Below, piece after piece: positions 33,540 to 45,175 of a stretch of DNA of 64,000 nt. Below the pieces are notes generated by a model. That model was not told the origin of the DNA. It saw only the letters and a list, made by a program, of their open reading frames with translations, and made no database searches. Every line of letters starts with the position of its first letter. The first letter of the stretch is position 1. Position numbers and translations under genes: made by a program. Origin of the DNA: Laguncularia racemosa (taxonomy: Eukaryota; Streptophyta; Magnoliopsida; Myrtales; Combretaceae); contig JBBMOL010000133.1 of the NCBI GenBank assembly GCA_037954665.1, positions 1,550,001 to 1,614,000 on the forward strand, given 5' to 3'.

Positions 33540-34590
33540 ATTAGTAATTTTTTTTTTGCTGCAAATGTAAAATATTTGTATGGTTTAATAGAATTAGTCA
33601 TAAAAGTAAATAGTTGTTAATTATCCTTTAATTAAAGGTGATTAGTCGTTAATATGTCCTTAATTTATTGGGATAAAATTAATTAGTAAAAAATTTTGTA
33701 TTTGTTGCAAATGAAAAATATTTGTATGGTTTTGTAGAATTAGTCATAAAAGTAAGCAGTTGTTAATTATCCATTAATTAAAGGTGATTAGTTGTTAATA
33801 CGTTGTTAATTAATTAAAAAAAATTAATCAATGAAAAATTTTGTATTTATTGCAAAGTGAAAATATTTGTATGGTTTTGTAGAATGAGTTATAAAATTAA
33901 TTAGTTATTAATTATTTGTTAATCAAATGGGCTTAGTTGTTAATATATTGTTAATTAATGGTTATAAAATTAATTAGTGAAAAATTTTGTATTGATTGCA
34001 AATGTAAAATATTTGTATGGTTTTTTAGAATTAGTCATAAAAGTAAGTAGTTATTAATTATCTCTTAATTAAAGGTGATTAATTGTTAATATGTAGTTAA
34101 TTATTGGCATAAAATTAATTAGCGAAAAATTTTGTATTCATTGCAAATGAAAAATATTTTTATGGTTTTGTAGAATTAGTTATAAAAGTAAGTACTTATT
34201 AATTATCTGTTAATTAAAGGTGAATAGTCATTTATATGTCGATAATTAATTGTTATAAAATTAATTAGTGAAAAATTTTGTATTGGTTGCAAATGTAAAA
34301 TATTTGTATGGTTTTGTAGAATTAGTCATAAAAGTAAGTAGTTGTTAATTATCCGTTAATTAAAAGTGATTAGTCGTTAATATGTCGTTAATTATTGGTA
34401 TAAAATTAATTAGTGAAAAATTTCGTATTTGTTGCAAATGAAAAATATTTCTATGGTTTTGTAAAAGTAGTCATAAAAGTAAGTAGTTGTTAATTATCCA
34501 TTAATTAAAGATGATTAGTCGTTAATTAATTGGTATAAAATTAATTAGTGAAAAATTTTGTATTCGTTGCAAATGAAAAATATTTTTATG
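33540..34590 (+). repeat. 145-bp tandem repeat array (MULE-B)
   Basis: The anchor ttgcaaa starts at about 33705, 33850, 33996, 34141, 34287, 34432 and 34567, with one diverged unit before (about 33559). Spacings are 145, 146, 145, 146, 145 and 135. Eight units, more regular than in MULE-A. Each unit has gaattagtcataaaagtaag, ttaattaaaggtgattag and attagtgaaaaattttgta. Confidence 0.92.
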
Positions 34591-34749
34591 GTTTTGCATA
34601 ATAGATAGAGCTTGAACCTTTCAATCCTTCACTCTTGACATAGTAAGCGAGTCATCAATGATAGGCTGTTTAGGACGGAGAGGTAATCGACATTTCACTT
34701 ATCAATTAGTTTATGTTGTATTTGAAATAAGAAAACATTTCACATGTTA

Positions 34750-36840
34750 TTAGCATAGGATCAAGCAACCCTCCTTGTTGAACGGCGTGAGTTGTTACTC
34801 CGTTGTAACGAGTGTACAATCCCATTAGATGCTCGAATGGAACCATACTTGTAGCTGACTGGATTCCAAGGTGTGATTCGCTTACCGTTCATACCCCTTG
34901 ATTGGCATATGATTATAGCATTGATGGAGCGATGGCGTCTAGAGATGCACATATTCCACACGTTGATGAGGGAGTTTACAATTACACTACAGGATGTGGA
35001 GATCCAGTTAGGACTCCCTGTGAATGGACATACAGTTATAGGGAGTAATTACCTAGATTGGGGAGTAATATGCGAAGAATTGCTAGGGGCAAGATCGGGG
35101 TCTAGTCGTAGGAGGGGCCGCATTAGTATGACATGGCTTTGTGATATGTTCTGGTTAATCCCACTAGATGCTGATGTTGAGCAAATATATCGAGCTACTG
35201 GTGTGTACATACTATAGCTCTTAGGGGGATTTATCTTTACCGATAAATCTAGCGCCATTGTTTACGTGATGTGGTTACCTTTGCTAGAACATTTCGACAT
35301 TGCTGGGACATATAGCTGGTGATGGGAATCAACTCTATGGTTCTAATAGTAAGGAAAACAAATTGGATACATGAGCCCAGATATCCACATGTTGTCATAT
35401 TTATGTAATAAAACTTTATCTTTGCATTATAGCAGGTACATTTATAGGTTTTACAGGATGGCAAATAAAATGCACTAAGATCAAATTGGGGGACATTCTT
35501 GGACTTACATCCACTGGTCTACAATGTGTTCTATTGAAGTGAAGAACCGGCCATTTGAAGATTTATTTGTACTTGTATTTTTATGTTTTAGAACCGGTCA
35601 TTTAGAGTGACTTATTTGTAATTTGTTTTGTTGTTTTTACCCTAATTGTAGCAAGTATAAATACTTGCTAAGTAGGGTTTAGAGGAAGCTTTTTGAAACT
35701 TAAGAAAATATACACCTTTTGCCATAATGAAGAGTCCTTGCATGCAAAATTCTCTTATCAATTTCATTTGTGAAATTGTGGCGAGATTAGCTTGAGGAGA
35801 TTGTGAGTAATATTAATCCTTCTTTAGTTACTTCAAATTGTTTTCTAGTGCGTCATATCTAGATACAATTTGGTTGTGTTACTTGTTGTCTTTCACGTAA
35901 ATTAGGGTTCCTCATTTTCAGATTTGATTCAGACAATTTGAGTGGAATTTGAATTCATTTATATTGTTATCCATTTCTTATTATACAATTGCATTGTTCC
36001 TCATCACAATTTAGTATCTTTGCCATTTAAACCCACGTGAATTAGGGTTCAAAGGAGTATTGTTGATCACGCCATTGTGGAATTGATTTAGTGATCACAC
36101 ATTTGTATTGATGTGTATGCTATTGGAATTGTAAGGCACATTAGCTGGGGATCCGCATGTCTGGCGTAGTTGTATCGCTAACTTTGTGTCGCATCATCAT
36201 CGTCAGCAAGCAAGATTAGAGGGGTTGCCATTTTGCTACAAGTGTGGGCCTGTGATAGATTTCCTCACATCGCACTTGTTAGTTAACATGGGCTATTTGT
36301 ACCAGTTGGATCTCCACTGGCAACACATTGGAACACAGAGTTTCACCCCACCCATGTAGTCGACACATATCGGGATGCGTTGGATAGGAAAAACATGTTG
36401 CAAGTACTTCAGTAACAAAAATTTTTCCCTTGCAATTAATCATATTTATCATTTGAAGTCAATATAATTTCCTATTTTTAGGTTGAATGGGAGTTGTATG
36501 ACGGGAATTTAATTAATCTCTTGCCGTATTTCTACAAAGCTGGCATGCACATTTGGTTGGCTCGAGTGTCACTTATTTGTTTCCACATTATTGATTGGCA
36601 TTTCCTAGATTGAGTGGCGAGGCAGTTTTGGTGGGTTCCAATATTTCTTGTAGTCGAAGCTCCATGAATAACCTATATACCAGGGTGAATCATCTAGTCA
36701 GCCAACAGAGTGGAGTCCCTTGCCTCCTCAAGCATTCGATAGTACTCCCCACCAGCATCCAACCTAGTAGTCTAAAGCTTCTTCAGCTTCGCGTGTAAGG
36801 CCAACCAATGCCTTCGCTCGAATAGCTAGGCAACTGACTA
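34750..36840 (+). pseudogene. PMD pseudogene in MULE-B, interrupted by a solo LTR
   Basis: Plus strand. The part at 34873-35217 is open: PFIPLDWHMIIALMERWRLE, TFHTLM-like, TITLQDVEIQLGLPVNGH, NYLDWGVICEELLGA, then DMFWLIPLDADVEQIYRATG. It continues to the tatagctgg junction at 35319, is interrupted by the LTR (35320-36142) and resumes with the WCG/SCIANF-type block and the intron (about 36405-36481) before LNG-type VEWELYDGNLINLLPYFYKA. It ends near 36840 with a proline-rich tail. It has fewer stops than the MULE-A copy, so it may be the younger copy. Plant mobile domain by motif. Confidence 0.72.
35320..36142 (+). mobile_element. Solo LTR (823 bp) inside MULE-B
   Basis: Starts TGATGGGAATC and ends GGCACATTA, with TSD gctgg at 35315-35319 and 36143-36147. 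The same LTR family occurs inverted at 46803-47662. A TATA-like segment (agtataaatacttgc, about 35650-35664) and the start of a leader follow. No internal region is present, so it is a recombination product of a full element. The pre-insertion site is confirmed by MULE-A, which reads straight through here. Confidence 0.88.
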
Positions 36841-36869
36841 GGGGTAGGAGATAGGAGGGGATAGGGATA

Positions 36870-37859
36870 GGAAGCGATGATTTTTTTTAATTCTTTTCAT
36901 ATGTATATGGTCTACTGCAATGATTAAGTTGATGTATTTTTACAATTTGTAATAAATTAGTATGAATTTTACAACTTCAAATATTTCATAACATTGAACA
37001 ATGTGTACACATACAATTTTATAACTTCGAATATTTCATAACATTTAACAAATGTCTAAACAAATTGACATTCAAAATAACTTCTCAATAAATGACAAAA
37101 TTGCAAGTAAATATATGGAATATCAAGTATCCCTGTGTCATTTTACAACACTGTAAAAATTATTTCACATCTAGATATTAAAAATTTTTATTAGAATAAT
37201 TTTTTTATATTTTCAATAATGACATTCATAATATATGTACAAAAAAAAATTCATGTTATTTCTAATTTTAATTTTTCTCCCATTATTTCCAAACAAATTT
37301 TTTCTAAATATGTCCAAAATTATTTTTTAATAATATTTTTCTACTAAATATTTTAAAAATTTCCACATTATTTTATATTACTACAACAATTATTCCACAT
37401 TCTACATATTTCACATTCTTTACAATAACAAATCCTCATTTTAATACAAAAATTTCTATTACATGTTATGCATTACAACATCTATATAAAATCATATTTA
37501 ATAAATTATAATCTAACAACATCCAGTAACATTTTCTATAAAATATACAATTATACTAATATTTTTCTAAGATCTTATATCAAATACAAACAAAGATAAA
37601 AAAACATCAAAATTTCTTAAAAAAAACATACCACAATTGATTAGTTGTTCATAAACCACTTAGATCTAGGTAAATCCTTTCTTTCCTATGTAGAATCACT
37701 TCTTCTTCTTTCCTATGTGTGAACGAGAGAAAAATTAGATCTGGGTGGGTATTTTCCGTGTGTTGTGTGTTTCTGACTGTTAATGCATTTATATTTTTTA
37801 GTTTGTGTGCTGTTATCACATGATTTTTGTTTCTAAATCTATGGTGAGTGTAAATAGAA
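36870..37859. other. AT-rich right arm of MULE-B
   Basis: No gene. Colinear with 4040-5330 of MULE-A. Confidence 0.6.
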
Positions 37860-38043
37860 TATAAAATTGGATGGTGGGATTAAGGTGTAATTTGTACCTC
37901 ATCCACGCCTTCAACATATAATTTTCTTGTTTCCCTAAAGTCGCATACGCGATCCGCGTATTTGAAACCTATTTTAGTAATAATTTTTACGGGTACAATA
38001 TTTACATAATTTTTTTAAATGACAATATTTAAGTATGTAACCC
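37860..38043 (-). repeat. Right TIR of MULE-B
   Basis: Inverted match to 32698-32880, ending AAGTATGTAACCC. Confidence 0.85.
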
Positions 38044-38053
38044 CCAAAGTAGG

Positions 38054-38290
38054 TCCCTTTACCATTGAATGAAAAGCATGTAAATCTTTATCAAGCTGGA
38101 TTTTGTGTTGAGAAGTAAGGTAGCATGTAGGTAAATCTTTGAGATAAACATCCTTTGTAGCTGGAAGAGCTTTCTAGCACCATGAAGTAGAGAATTTTGT
38201 GTTCATTCCTTTTCCTCTTTCCAACCAAGATACTACAATATTGAGAGGATTTGCACCTTTAGGAGCAATGCCTTCAACAAGAGTGAAGTT
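38054..38290 (-). pseudogene. Conserved coding fragment, right of MULE-B
   Basis: Minus strand: DVNFTLVEGIAPKGANPLNI, VVSWLERGKGMNTKFSTSWC, then KALPATKDVYLKDLPTCYLT and HAFHSMVKGPTL at the MULE-B junction. Its frame joins to EHYAKILEDD at 32687. It has one in-frame stop. It is part of the same captured or broken gene as the fragments at 31647-32687. Confidence 0.55.
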
Positions 38291-39585
38291 AACATCTCGT
38301 TGCTAATGCCTTCTTTTGTTAATTTTAGTCTCATCTATATATCCATGCTTTCCACTCTAGAATAGGATTTTTTTCATGATTTGTTTTGGCTACATCTTTT
38401 ATGTCCAATTCCAAGTATTTTTTTTCCTCATCTTAATTCTCACTTGTTTACTTGAACTGAGATGTTGGGATTCTTGTGTGTAATATATATATTTATATTC
38501 ATGCACTTTCTTAGACTCTTACCCTTCTTTTTGCTCATTTTGTAGGTAAAGGAAACTAGCACTTGAGGGACCCATGATCCTGATAAGAACTAGGCATTAA
38601 CAAACTCGGCTTGCACTTGTAATGAGTGGCAGAAGCACAATGATTTTAAGAGGTTTGGCTCTTTGTCGTTTTGCCTCTAGTTACTCTTGAGTTTGTATGA
38701 TTGTGCAATTTTAAGAGGTCTGACTTTTTGTCGTATCGTGCTTTGCGACTCACAAGCTTGTGGCTCAGTTTAGAAGTGAAGTAGTGGCAATTAGAATTGC
38801 AATTGTGACAAGCGAAGCCTCCATTGAGTGTGTCATTTACTTAAGTTAGCTTTCCTTCTCTTTTTATTTTATCCAATATCTGCCATATTGTGTTGAGTCT
38901 GCTTATTTGATTTTTCTGTTACGATTGAAGGAAGTCCTTCCTTTGTCAGATAAATTTGGTTTAACAATTGCTAGATGTCATTAATCCCTTACAAACACTA
39001 AAAGGTAGCTTTCAAATTAAGAACCTTGCATGCTCGCTAATATAATTGGCATTAAGCCTCTTGATAGAAAAGATGACATTGGAATAAATTTAACATGGCT
39101 CAAACATCTTACTTGAAATTCACAGTAATTTGTTTCACTACTTATCAATATAAGAAATTACCAATAACACTGCCATTCCTTATGGAAACATTCTTCTACA
39201 TACTAAAAGCAACTTGATCACTTAAGCATAGGCTATTGTCTTCCTCCTAATGAAATGGGCCAGTAAGGAAGACTCAACATATGCCACTAGAATAACTCAA
39301 TCATTCGTAGGATAAGCTTAATTCACCGTTCCCTTATCTTACATATTGTGACCAATTATCAAAGGCTATTATGCCTTAAGTTAGAGAGTGTGAAGCATCA
39401 CTTGATCAAGCATTTAAACTCATGAAGACAACCAATAATCACAAGTAAATGCTATTTTAGCTTCGCTAGAGGTGTATACCATAATATTATAAATAAGGCT
39501 ACCTTCATAACTGTTGTGCCATTTGTTGCATATGGACTTCCAATGCCCTTCATAATTGAGTGTCAATCGTTGAGTGCTAAATACT
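38291..39585. other. Non-coding part of the Tat-lineage element
   Basis: About 1.3 kb with no recognisable gene or repeat. Confidence 0.45.
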
Positions 39586-39812
39586 ATATGAATATTGGTT
39601 TGATAAGAGCAATGTAATGTACCTCTATGTATTGGTTTTGATAGAAGTAACATAGTGTATCCTTATATATTGGCTTGATAAAGGTAGTGTAGTATACCTT
39701 TGTGTATTGGCTTCATAGAAGTAGTGTACCCATGTGTATCGTCTTAATAGAGGTAATGTAGTGTACCCTTACGTATTAGCTTGATAGAAGTAGTGTAGTG
39801 TAGTCACGATTC
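39586..39812. repeat. Short tandem repeats, about 40-bp unit
   Basis: Five imperfect units of the type tattggcttgatagaagta followed by gtgtagtgtacccttatg. They lie in the 3' untranslated zone of the Tat-lineage element, comparable in position to the 122-bp array of the Ogre-type element. Confidence 0.8.
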
Positions 39813-39829
39813 CAATTTACTTTTCTTTT

Positions 39830-40012
39830 AATGCATGTACTTACACGATCAATGTTTGACTAATTAATACTACATACATGAGTTTCCCTGTTACACATGC
39901 ACTTAGCGTTTGATTAATTGAATTTGCATGTATGAGCTTCCTCACTATAAACACACTTGATGTTTGGTTGATTGCCTTTACATGTATGTGCTTCCTCACT
40001 ACACTCCTCCAG
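39830..40012. repeat. Short tandem repeats, about 60-65-bp unit
   Basis: Three imperfect units containing gtttgattaattg, catgtatgagcttcctcac and acacttg. They adjoin the previous array. Confidence 0.65.
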
Positions 40013-40339
40013 TTTTAATTTATATGCATATCACCTCTACCATATGCAACTCACTTTATTTCATAAGAGGGCTTTCAAACTTAGTTACTTTACTTCTTTG
40101 TATGTCTACCATATGTACTTTACTTCACTCATGTATGCATGAGCACTTCATTTCACTTGTGCACTACCCATCCGCTTCACTCACTTATGCATCCATGCAT
40201 GCTTTGTGTCACTTGCTCATCTACACACCATGTTATCTACTTTTTCTTTATGATTACTTGATTCCCAAGGTTTAGTTACACTTCATTTTGTTAATAGCAC
40301 CTCCTTTCCCTCACTTTACTAATAGTACTTTCTTGTACT

Positions 40340-43300
40340 TTGTAGGTAATGTAGCATCAAGTGATCAAGGCACTATTCATTCTTCCTCTCCTCCCCCAAG
40401 TGGTAGGAAGCGTATGTAGGCGTTGCTACCACTTCTATATTTCAACTTGGGGATAGGTAAAGAGTCTAGAAGAAGTCGATTTTGCATGAGTGTTCTTGAT
40501 AAAAACAATGAAGTATTGATAAATTCAAATGGATGTGTTCTTAAAGTGCCCTCACCTCGTGAGGCATGGCTTGACACGATAATTTTGAAGGGCTTTTTCT
40601 AGCATGAAATAGAAAAGAATGGCAAAAAATTATTTGCACATCACTCCACAATAGGTAGACTACATCTTATAGAGCTTGAGCCTTTAGTGACGAGTTTGTG
40701 GATATTAATGGGGGTTTTGTATTGTTCTTTAGGGATAAAAGAAAGGAGCTTCCACTTTTAGATAGTGTCTTTGTCGATCAAAGACAGGCATTGATTGGTT
40801 GGCAATCATGGGTACATCATATCATGAAAAACAAGATGTAGGGCCTATTATAGAGAAAGCAGGGGTTTGTTACTTTATATGGATTTCCTCTCATTTGAAT
40901 TTCCCTCTCTTGTAAGACATGGAGATATAGCAAGTTGTTACTTCTCATTAGAGCACTTAAACCCATACATTCATGACTACATGGGGTGAGATCACTCCCA
41001 CCTTAGCAAACACCTGCATGCTCTTCAAAATCATGGGTTGACTAATATCACTACTGGCTAGATTTCCGAAGAAGATAAAATGTTCATAGGATTATTGGAG
41101 AAAGACTTGCAATTGGCTATTGATTGGCTAGATTTTTGAAGAAGATAAAAGGTTGATAAGATTATTAGAGAAAGACTTACAATTGGCTATTGATAGTTAT
41201 AGGCACACTTCATTCTATACCTGGATTAGACGCTTCTTTAAACATGAGCGGACTAGAGCCAAAAGGGTTTTTCTATAGATGCAAGTACATACTTACATAT
41301 TACTTTACAATCTTCTTTCTTTAATTACTTATATCTTAGTTGGGGAACTTGATATAATTTATTATCTTCTATTTTAGGCTTGAGTTAGAGGCTTTCCTCA
41401 CCTATTAGCTATCTATGTATGTATTTCCTGGAGGGCTAGAGAGAGGGGTGAGTCCTTGTCTCTTTCATCTAGCAGTTCACATCATGCATAGCAAGTGCTT
41501 TGCTCTTGGTCATTTTTTCTTAGGTTCCTTATATTGATGATTGGATCTATATCATGAGGCCACGGCACCGTCAAAGGGTTGATATATGGTAGTGTCGCAT
41601 ATTAACTTGGCATTTTTACAGTTATTCTTCTGTGAGCATTATAAAAGGTATCCTAGAACCTCCATTGGCAAACTTGCTTCTATTGAGCCTAGGGCGTAGG
41701 TGTAGGTAGACAAGAAGCCCTAGGGTTCAACTCTTGATGTTATAGATGACATCTGTGAAGTTAGTTTTTGCCCCTACATGAGCAAATTGGCTAGGCATAA
41801 GTGGTATTTGGATGTCTATCCTTTAGGTTCCAAAGAGTTGGTGACTTTGATAGGGTCTTGTGAGTAGCTCACTAATGTCGAGGTGAAATTATCCTTTGGT
41901 GCACACTTGGAGGGTTCCCTGCACTCCATAACTGGTGTGGTTTATCTACATTCTTCCTTGAGGATAATTTCATGGTATATTTACCACATCGAGTTACTTG
42001 ACAATTGGTATTTGATTAGGGTGTGCCTCATGAGATCAACATCAATAAGGACTTTAATAAGTATTGTAAAGTGCTTAACCTTGGGAGCCATAAAGATATT
42101 CATCTACATGCTTGAAAACTATTTTTCCTATCTATGAAGTGTTCTGGCATTGCTTCCAATGGGTGGTTAACATATTGGAAGAGTTGTATTGATGGGTTTA
42201 AGGAGTATATTTCCACTTAAGTAAATGATTCCCCACCAGAGCTAATCATTCTCAAGTATGAGTTTTTCTTTAGAGTTCCTAAGGAAGATAAAGATAAATA
42301 ACAAAGTGACCCTACAATGCCTGTTACACTAGTGGTCAGACAGATCAAATGCACACGTATCTATGAGGTGATAAAACTAATGGCCTTCTTCTTCAGTTAC
42401 CATTTATTCTTTTTTACATCCCTTGCTAACATTCTTCTCATCTTTTGTAGGATGTAAGGACAAACGATAATAGCGTGACTTCAGTTGGATGGAGGGCAAA
42501 GAATAGTTGCTCTGATGATACGATTATAAGCATTTCTGAAGGCGTTACTACGTCAAAATCAACTCCCCCCATTTTGCGCCCTTTTCCAAATTGTTAAGGT
42601 ATTGGCAAGGTGTTGTGACTCAAAGACTGTCCTACAGTTACCAGAGATGTTGATGAAGATGGTGAAGATATAAATACGGAGTTAATAGACTTTAAGGGGA
42701 CTCTCGGGCGTACTCTTGATGATGGGGATGGGTCTCTTGTGGACATTGGTATTGATCAAGGTGAGCATCCACAATAACATGCCAATGAAACTGATTTGCT
42801 AGGGTAGGTGAATGGGGATGGTGATGATGTGATTAATGAGTTAAGTAGGATGGTCGATTAGGATGACCATGAGACCACGCATTTAGAGGAGAGCCAAATT
42901 CAAGCATATGCCAATACTTTGTTAAACGAGAGGCCTTTTGATGTCATCCCTAGCAGTGCCTTTATAGTTATCATCTCCATTAGTGAGCCCCCACTTGCTT
43001 TTAGCCATACTTCTTCCATAGTCAGTGATCCTACACTTATTTCCAATCATGGTCTCTTAGTGGCTAGTACTTTACCTATGTTCAATCACGCTCCTCCTAT
43101 TACAATGATTCCTTATCTTCATCCTGCCCCTACCATTGTGATATGGGAATTAATAGAGAGAGGGGGTTCCTTTACCTTAGCAGCAAGTTTAGTTGAGACT
43201 TCTTGCTTCCATGGCTATGCTGTGCCTTCTTATCTTCTGACTCCACTGGAGTACTTATATGTAATGGAAGGGGACTTTTGGATAGGGTCCATTTGCTGAG

Positions 43301-43615
43301 GTGTGGAAGCTAGTGGCATTATTGGACTATCAGGGAGGGTTGCTGAGCTTTTAGGCAAGTGTTGGAGTTCACTATCTGTAGATGAGCTAGAGTTGTTAGT
43401 TATTAGTGTCACTGCAGCCTATATCTTGAGGTTTAGGATCAATAAGATGTAGGTCATTACCATTGAAGCTCAAAAGATACTTGATTACCTGGAGGTTATA
43501 AAGTGATGTGATCATCTTAAGGTTGAACTTGAGAGGGCCGAGCTTGAAAAAAAAGAGCTGCTTGGGAATAAGGACCTAGACTTTACTGTAAAGTCTATTA
43601 TTGAGTCTTGAGTTG
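40340..43615 (+). pseudogene. Antisense extra ORF of the Tat-lineage element, PMD-like
   Basis: Plus strand, opposite to gag-pol and placed between integrase and 3' LTR. The first part (40380-41050) reads VLKVPSPREAWLDTIILKGF, EKNGKKLFAHHSTIGRLHLI and ELEPLVTSLWILMGV. The central part (41380-41780) has YVFPGGLERGVSPCLFHLAV, FFLGSLY, LDLYHEATAPSKG and SHINLAFLQLFF, which resembles the aminotransferase-like plant mobile domain. The tail (42915-43600) is serine/proline rich and ends with a charged coiled-coil-like segment (ERAELEKKELLGNKDLD). Many stops and frame changes. Extra ORFs in this position and orientation are known in Tat elements. Function is not known. Confidence 0.6.
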
Positions 43616-44235
43616 TCAATCTTACTCTATTTATTTTGTTTGGACTTCTTATTACATTGTGTACACATTTACCATGCTTCATGATAATTGATGTATGGTG
43701 TTATCTCCTTTTTTTTTTTTTTTTTGATGAGTTCCTTTTAACAGGTTATCTATAGCATTACTTCCGTTAATGAATGTTACCTTATGTTTATTGCCTTGAA
43801 TTTTTCATCCCATGTCGATTTTTTTTTTTAAAAAAAATAAGATCTTGTGCAGTCGGGATATGTTTCTCAATTACAAGCGATGATCCTTACATTAACCATA
43901 ATGAAAGAGTAAGAACAATAATGTGTATTTTCTAAACTCGAAAATAATGGCATCATTAGTTAAGGGGTATTACCCACTACTTAACTTATTCAAAATTTAA
44001 TGAATTTGGACCAATGTTAAAGTGAACATGTTATGTTACGCACCTGGGAGATAATACTGTAATCAGATGGCGTATTGTGAATTGAATAAACATTACATGC
44101 TTAGGAGATAAACCTCATACTAAGTAGTAGCAATGTAACAATGTGAAAAACATATACGATATATGTGTTAAAGAAGTATTCACCCTTAATTTCAAAATAA
44201 ATGATGAAGAGAAGAAGACACAGATAAATATGTAA
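43616..44235. other. Non-coding gap between extra ORF and integrase
   Basis: About 0.6 kb, with T17 near 43710 and A-rich tract near 43830. The two convergent coding regions end here (the plus-strand extra ORF and the minus-strand integrase). Confidence 0.5.
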
Positions 44236-44239
44236 AAGC

Positions 44240-44960
44240 AAGCTCATGTTACTTAGGCTTGTCATTTTCATTAACTTTCTTTATACATCTTGCTTTTTAC
44301 AAGTGAAATCTTTTAATGTATTGAAAGTTAATAGAAGCAGTGATAGCATTCGTCTTTGGATTGTGGAGCTTACAGTAACCAATATCGTGAACCTCTTCAA
44401 CAATAAAAGGTCCTTCCCACTTAAATGTACACTTCAACGCTAGAATACCTCGGTGCATATGATCTGTTGCTCGAAGTACAATGTCGCCTTATTAAAATGA
44501 TCTTCTCTTCTCACCAGGAAATTATAAGCTATGCCTAGTTTCTACTGGTAATGAATCGGATTATGTTTAGCAATGTCTCACCTCTCTTCTAAGGCCTTTA
44601 AGTCTAGCATACGTAAGGTATCTAACTCAAGTTCAGCATTGAGGGCTAAACATGCAGAGGGGATCAAGACTTCCATTAGGACTATTGCTTCAGTGCCATA
44701 TGCCAGAGAGAAAGGTGTTGCTTGGGTTAGCTTTTGTTTTGACATCCTGTATGCCTAAAGTGCCAATGGAAATTAGTCCTGCCATTCTTTATGGTTATCA
44801 TGAACCATATGACTCGACACCTTTAACAAACTCTTATTTGTAGCCTCTACTTGACCATTGCCTTTTGGGTAGTAGGGTGTAGACTTAACATGATCTATAC
44901 TATAAGAAGCCAGCAATTGCCTTACATGAGAATTAATGAAAGGTGTACCATCCTTTACAC
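44240..44960 (-). pseudogene. Tat-lineage integrase remnant
   Basis: Minus strand: KDGTPFINSHVRQLLASYSI, STPYYPKGNGQVEATNKSLL (third catalytic glutamate in QVEATNK), WQD-FPLAL-AYR, SLAYGTEAIVLMEVLIPSA, then the C-terminal FNKGDIVLRATD and GILALKCTFKWEGPFIVEEV blocks. The first half of the core with the first catalytic aspartate is missing, and the sequence upstream is an RT stub. Stops and a frame change at the junction. Confidence 0.85.
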
Positions 44961-45175
44961 ATCTACTAAAGTGTTAATATTTGACACAGGGAAATCATCC
45001 TTTAGACAAGCCTTGTTTAAATCTTGAAAGTCAACATAGACACTTATTTAGCCATTCTTCTTCCTCACTAATATGACATTAGCTAACCACACAGGATGTT
45101 AAATTGGCTTAATAAAATTGGCACCGAGTAACTTTTTAATCTCTTGATTTTCACCTCGACTTCAAGGTAGAAGAT
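44961..45175 (-). pseudogene. Tat-lineage reverse transcriptase stub
   Basis: Minus strand: EIKKLLGANFIKPI, HPVWLANVILVRKKNG, ISVYVDFQDLNKAC and LKDDFPVSNINTLVDV, i.e. the RT fingers. The sequence then passes directly (about 44962) into integrase at the TDNGTPF position. The RT palm, RNase H domains and integrase N terminus are deleted. Confidence 0.85.

Larger units (their letters stand above)
32698..38043 (+). mobile_element. MULE-like TIR transposon, copy B, carrying a PMD pseudogene
   Basis: 5.35 kb with TIRs starting GGGTTACATACTTA (32698) and ending TAAGTATGTAACCC (38043), conserved for about 180 bp. Flanks: ccgaagcagg (32688-32697) and ccaaagtagg (38044-38053), a 10-bp duplication with two mismatches. 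Removing the element and one flank restores an open frame across the junction, which independently confirms the ends. Same internal layout as MULE-A: subterminal zone, 145-bp tandem repeats (about 33550-34590), PMD pseudogene (34750-36840), AT-rich right arm. It carries a solo LTR (35320-36142) inside the PMD gene. No transposase visible. Confidence 0.85.
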
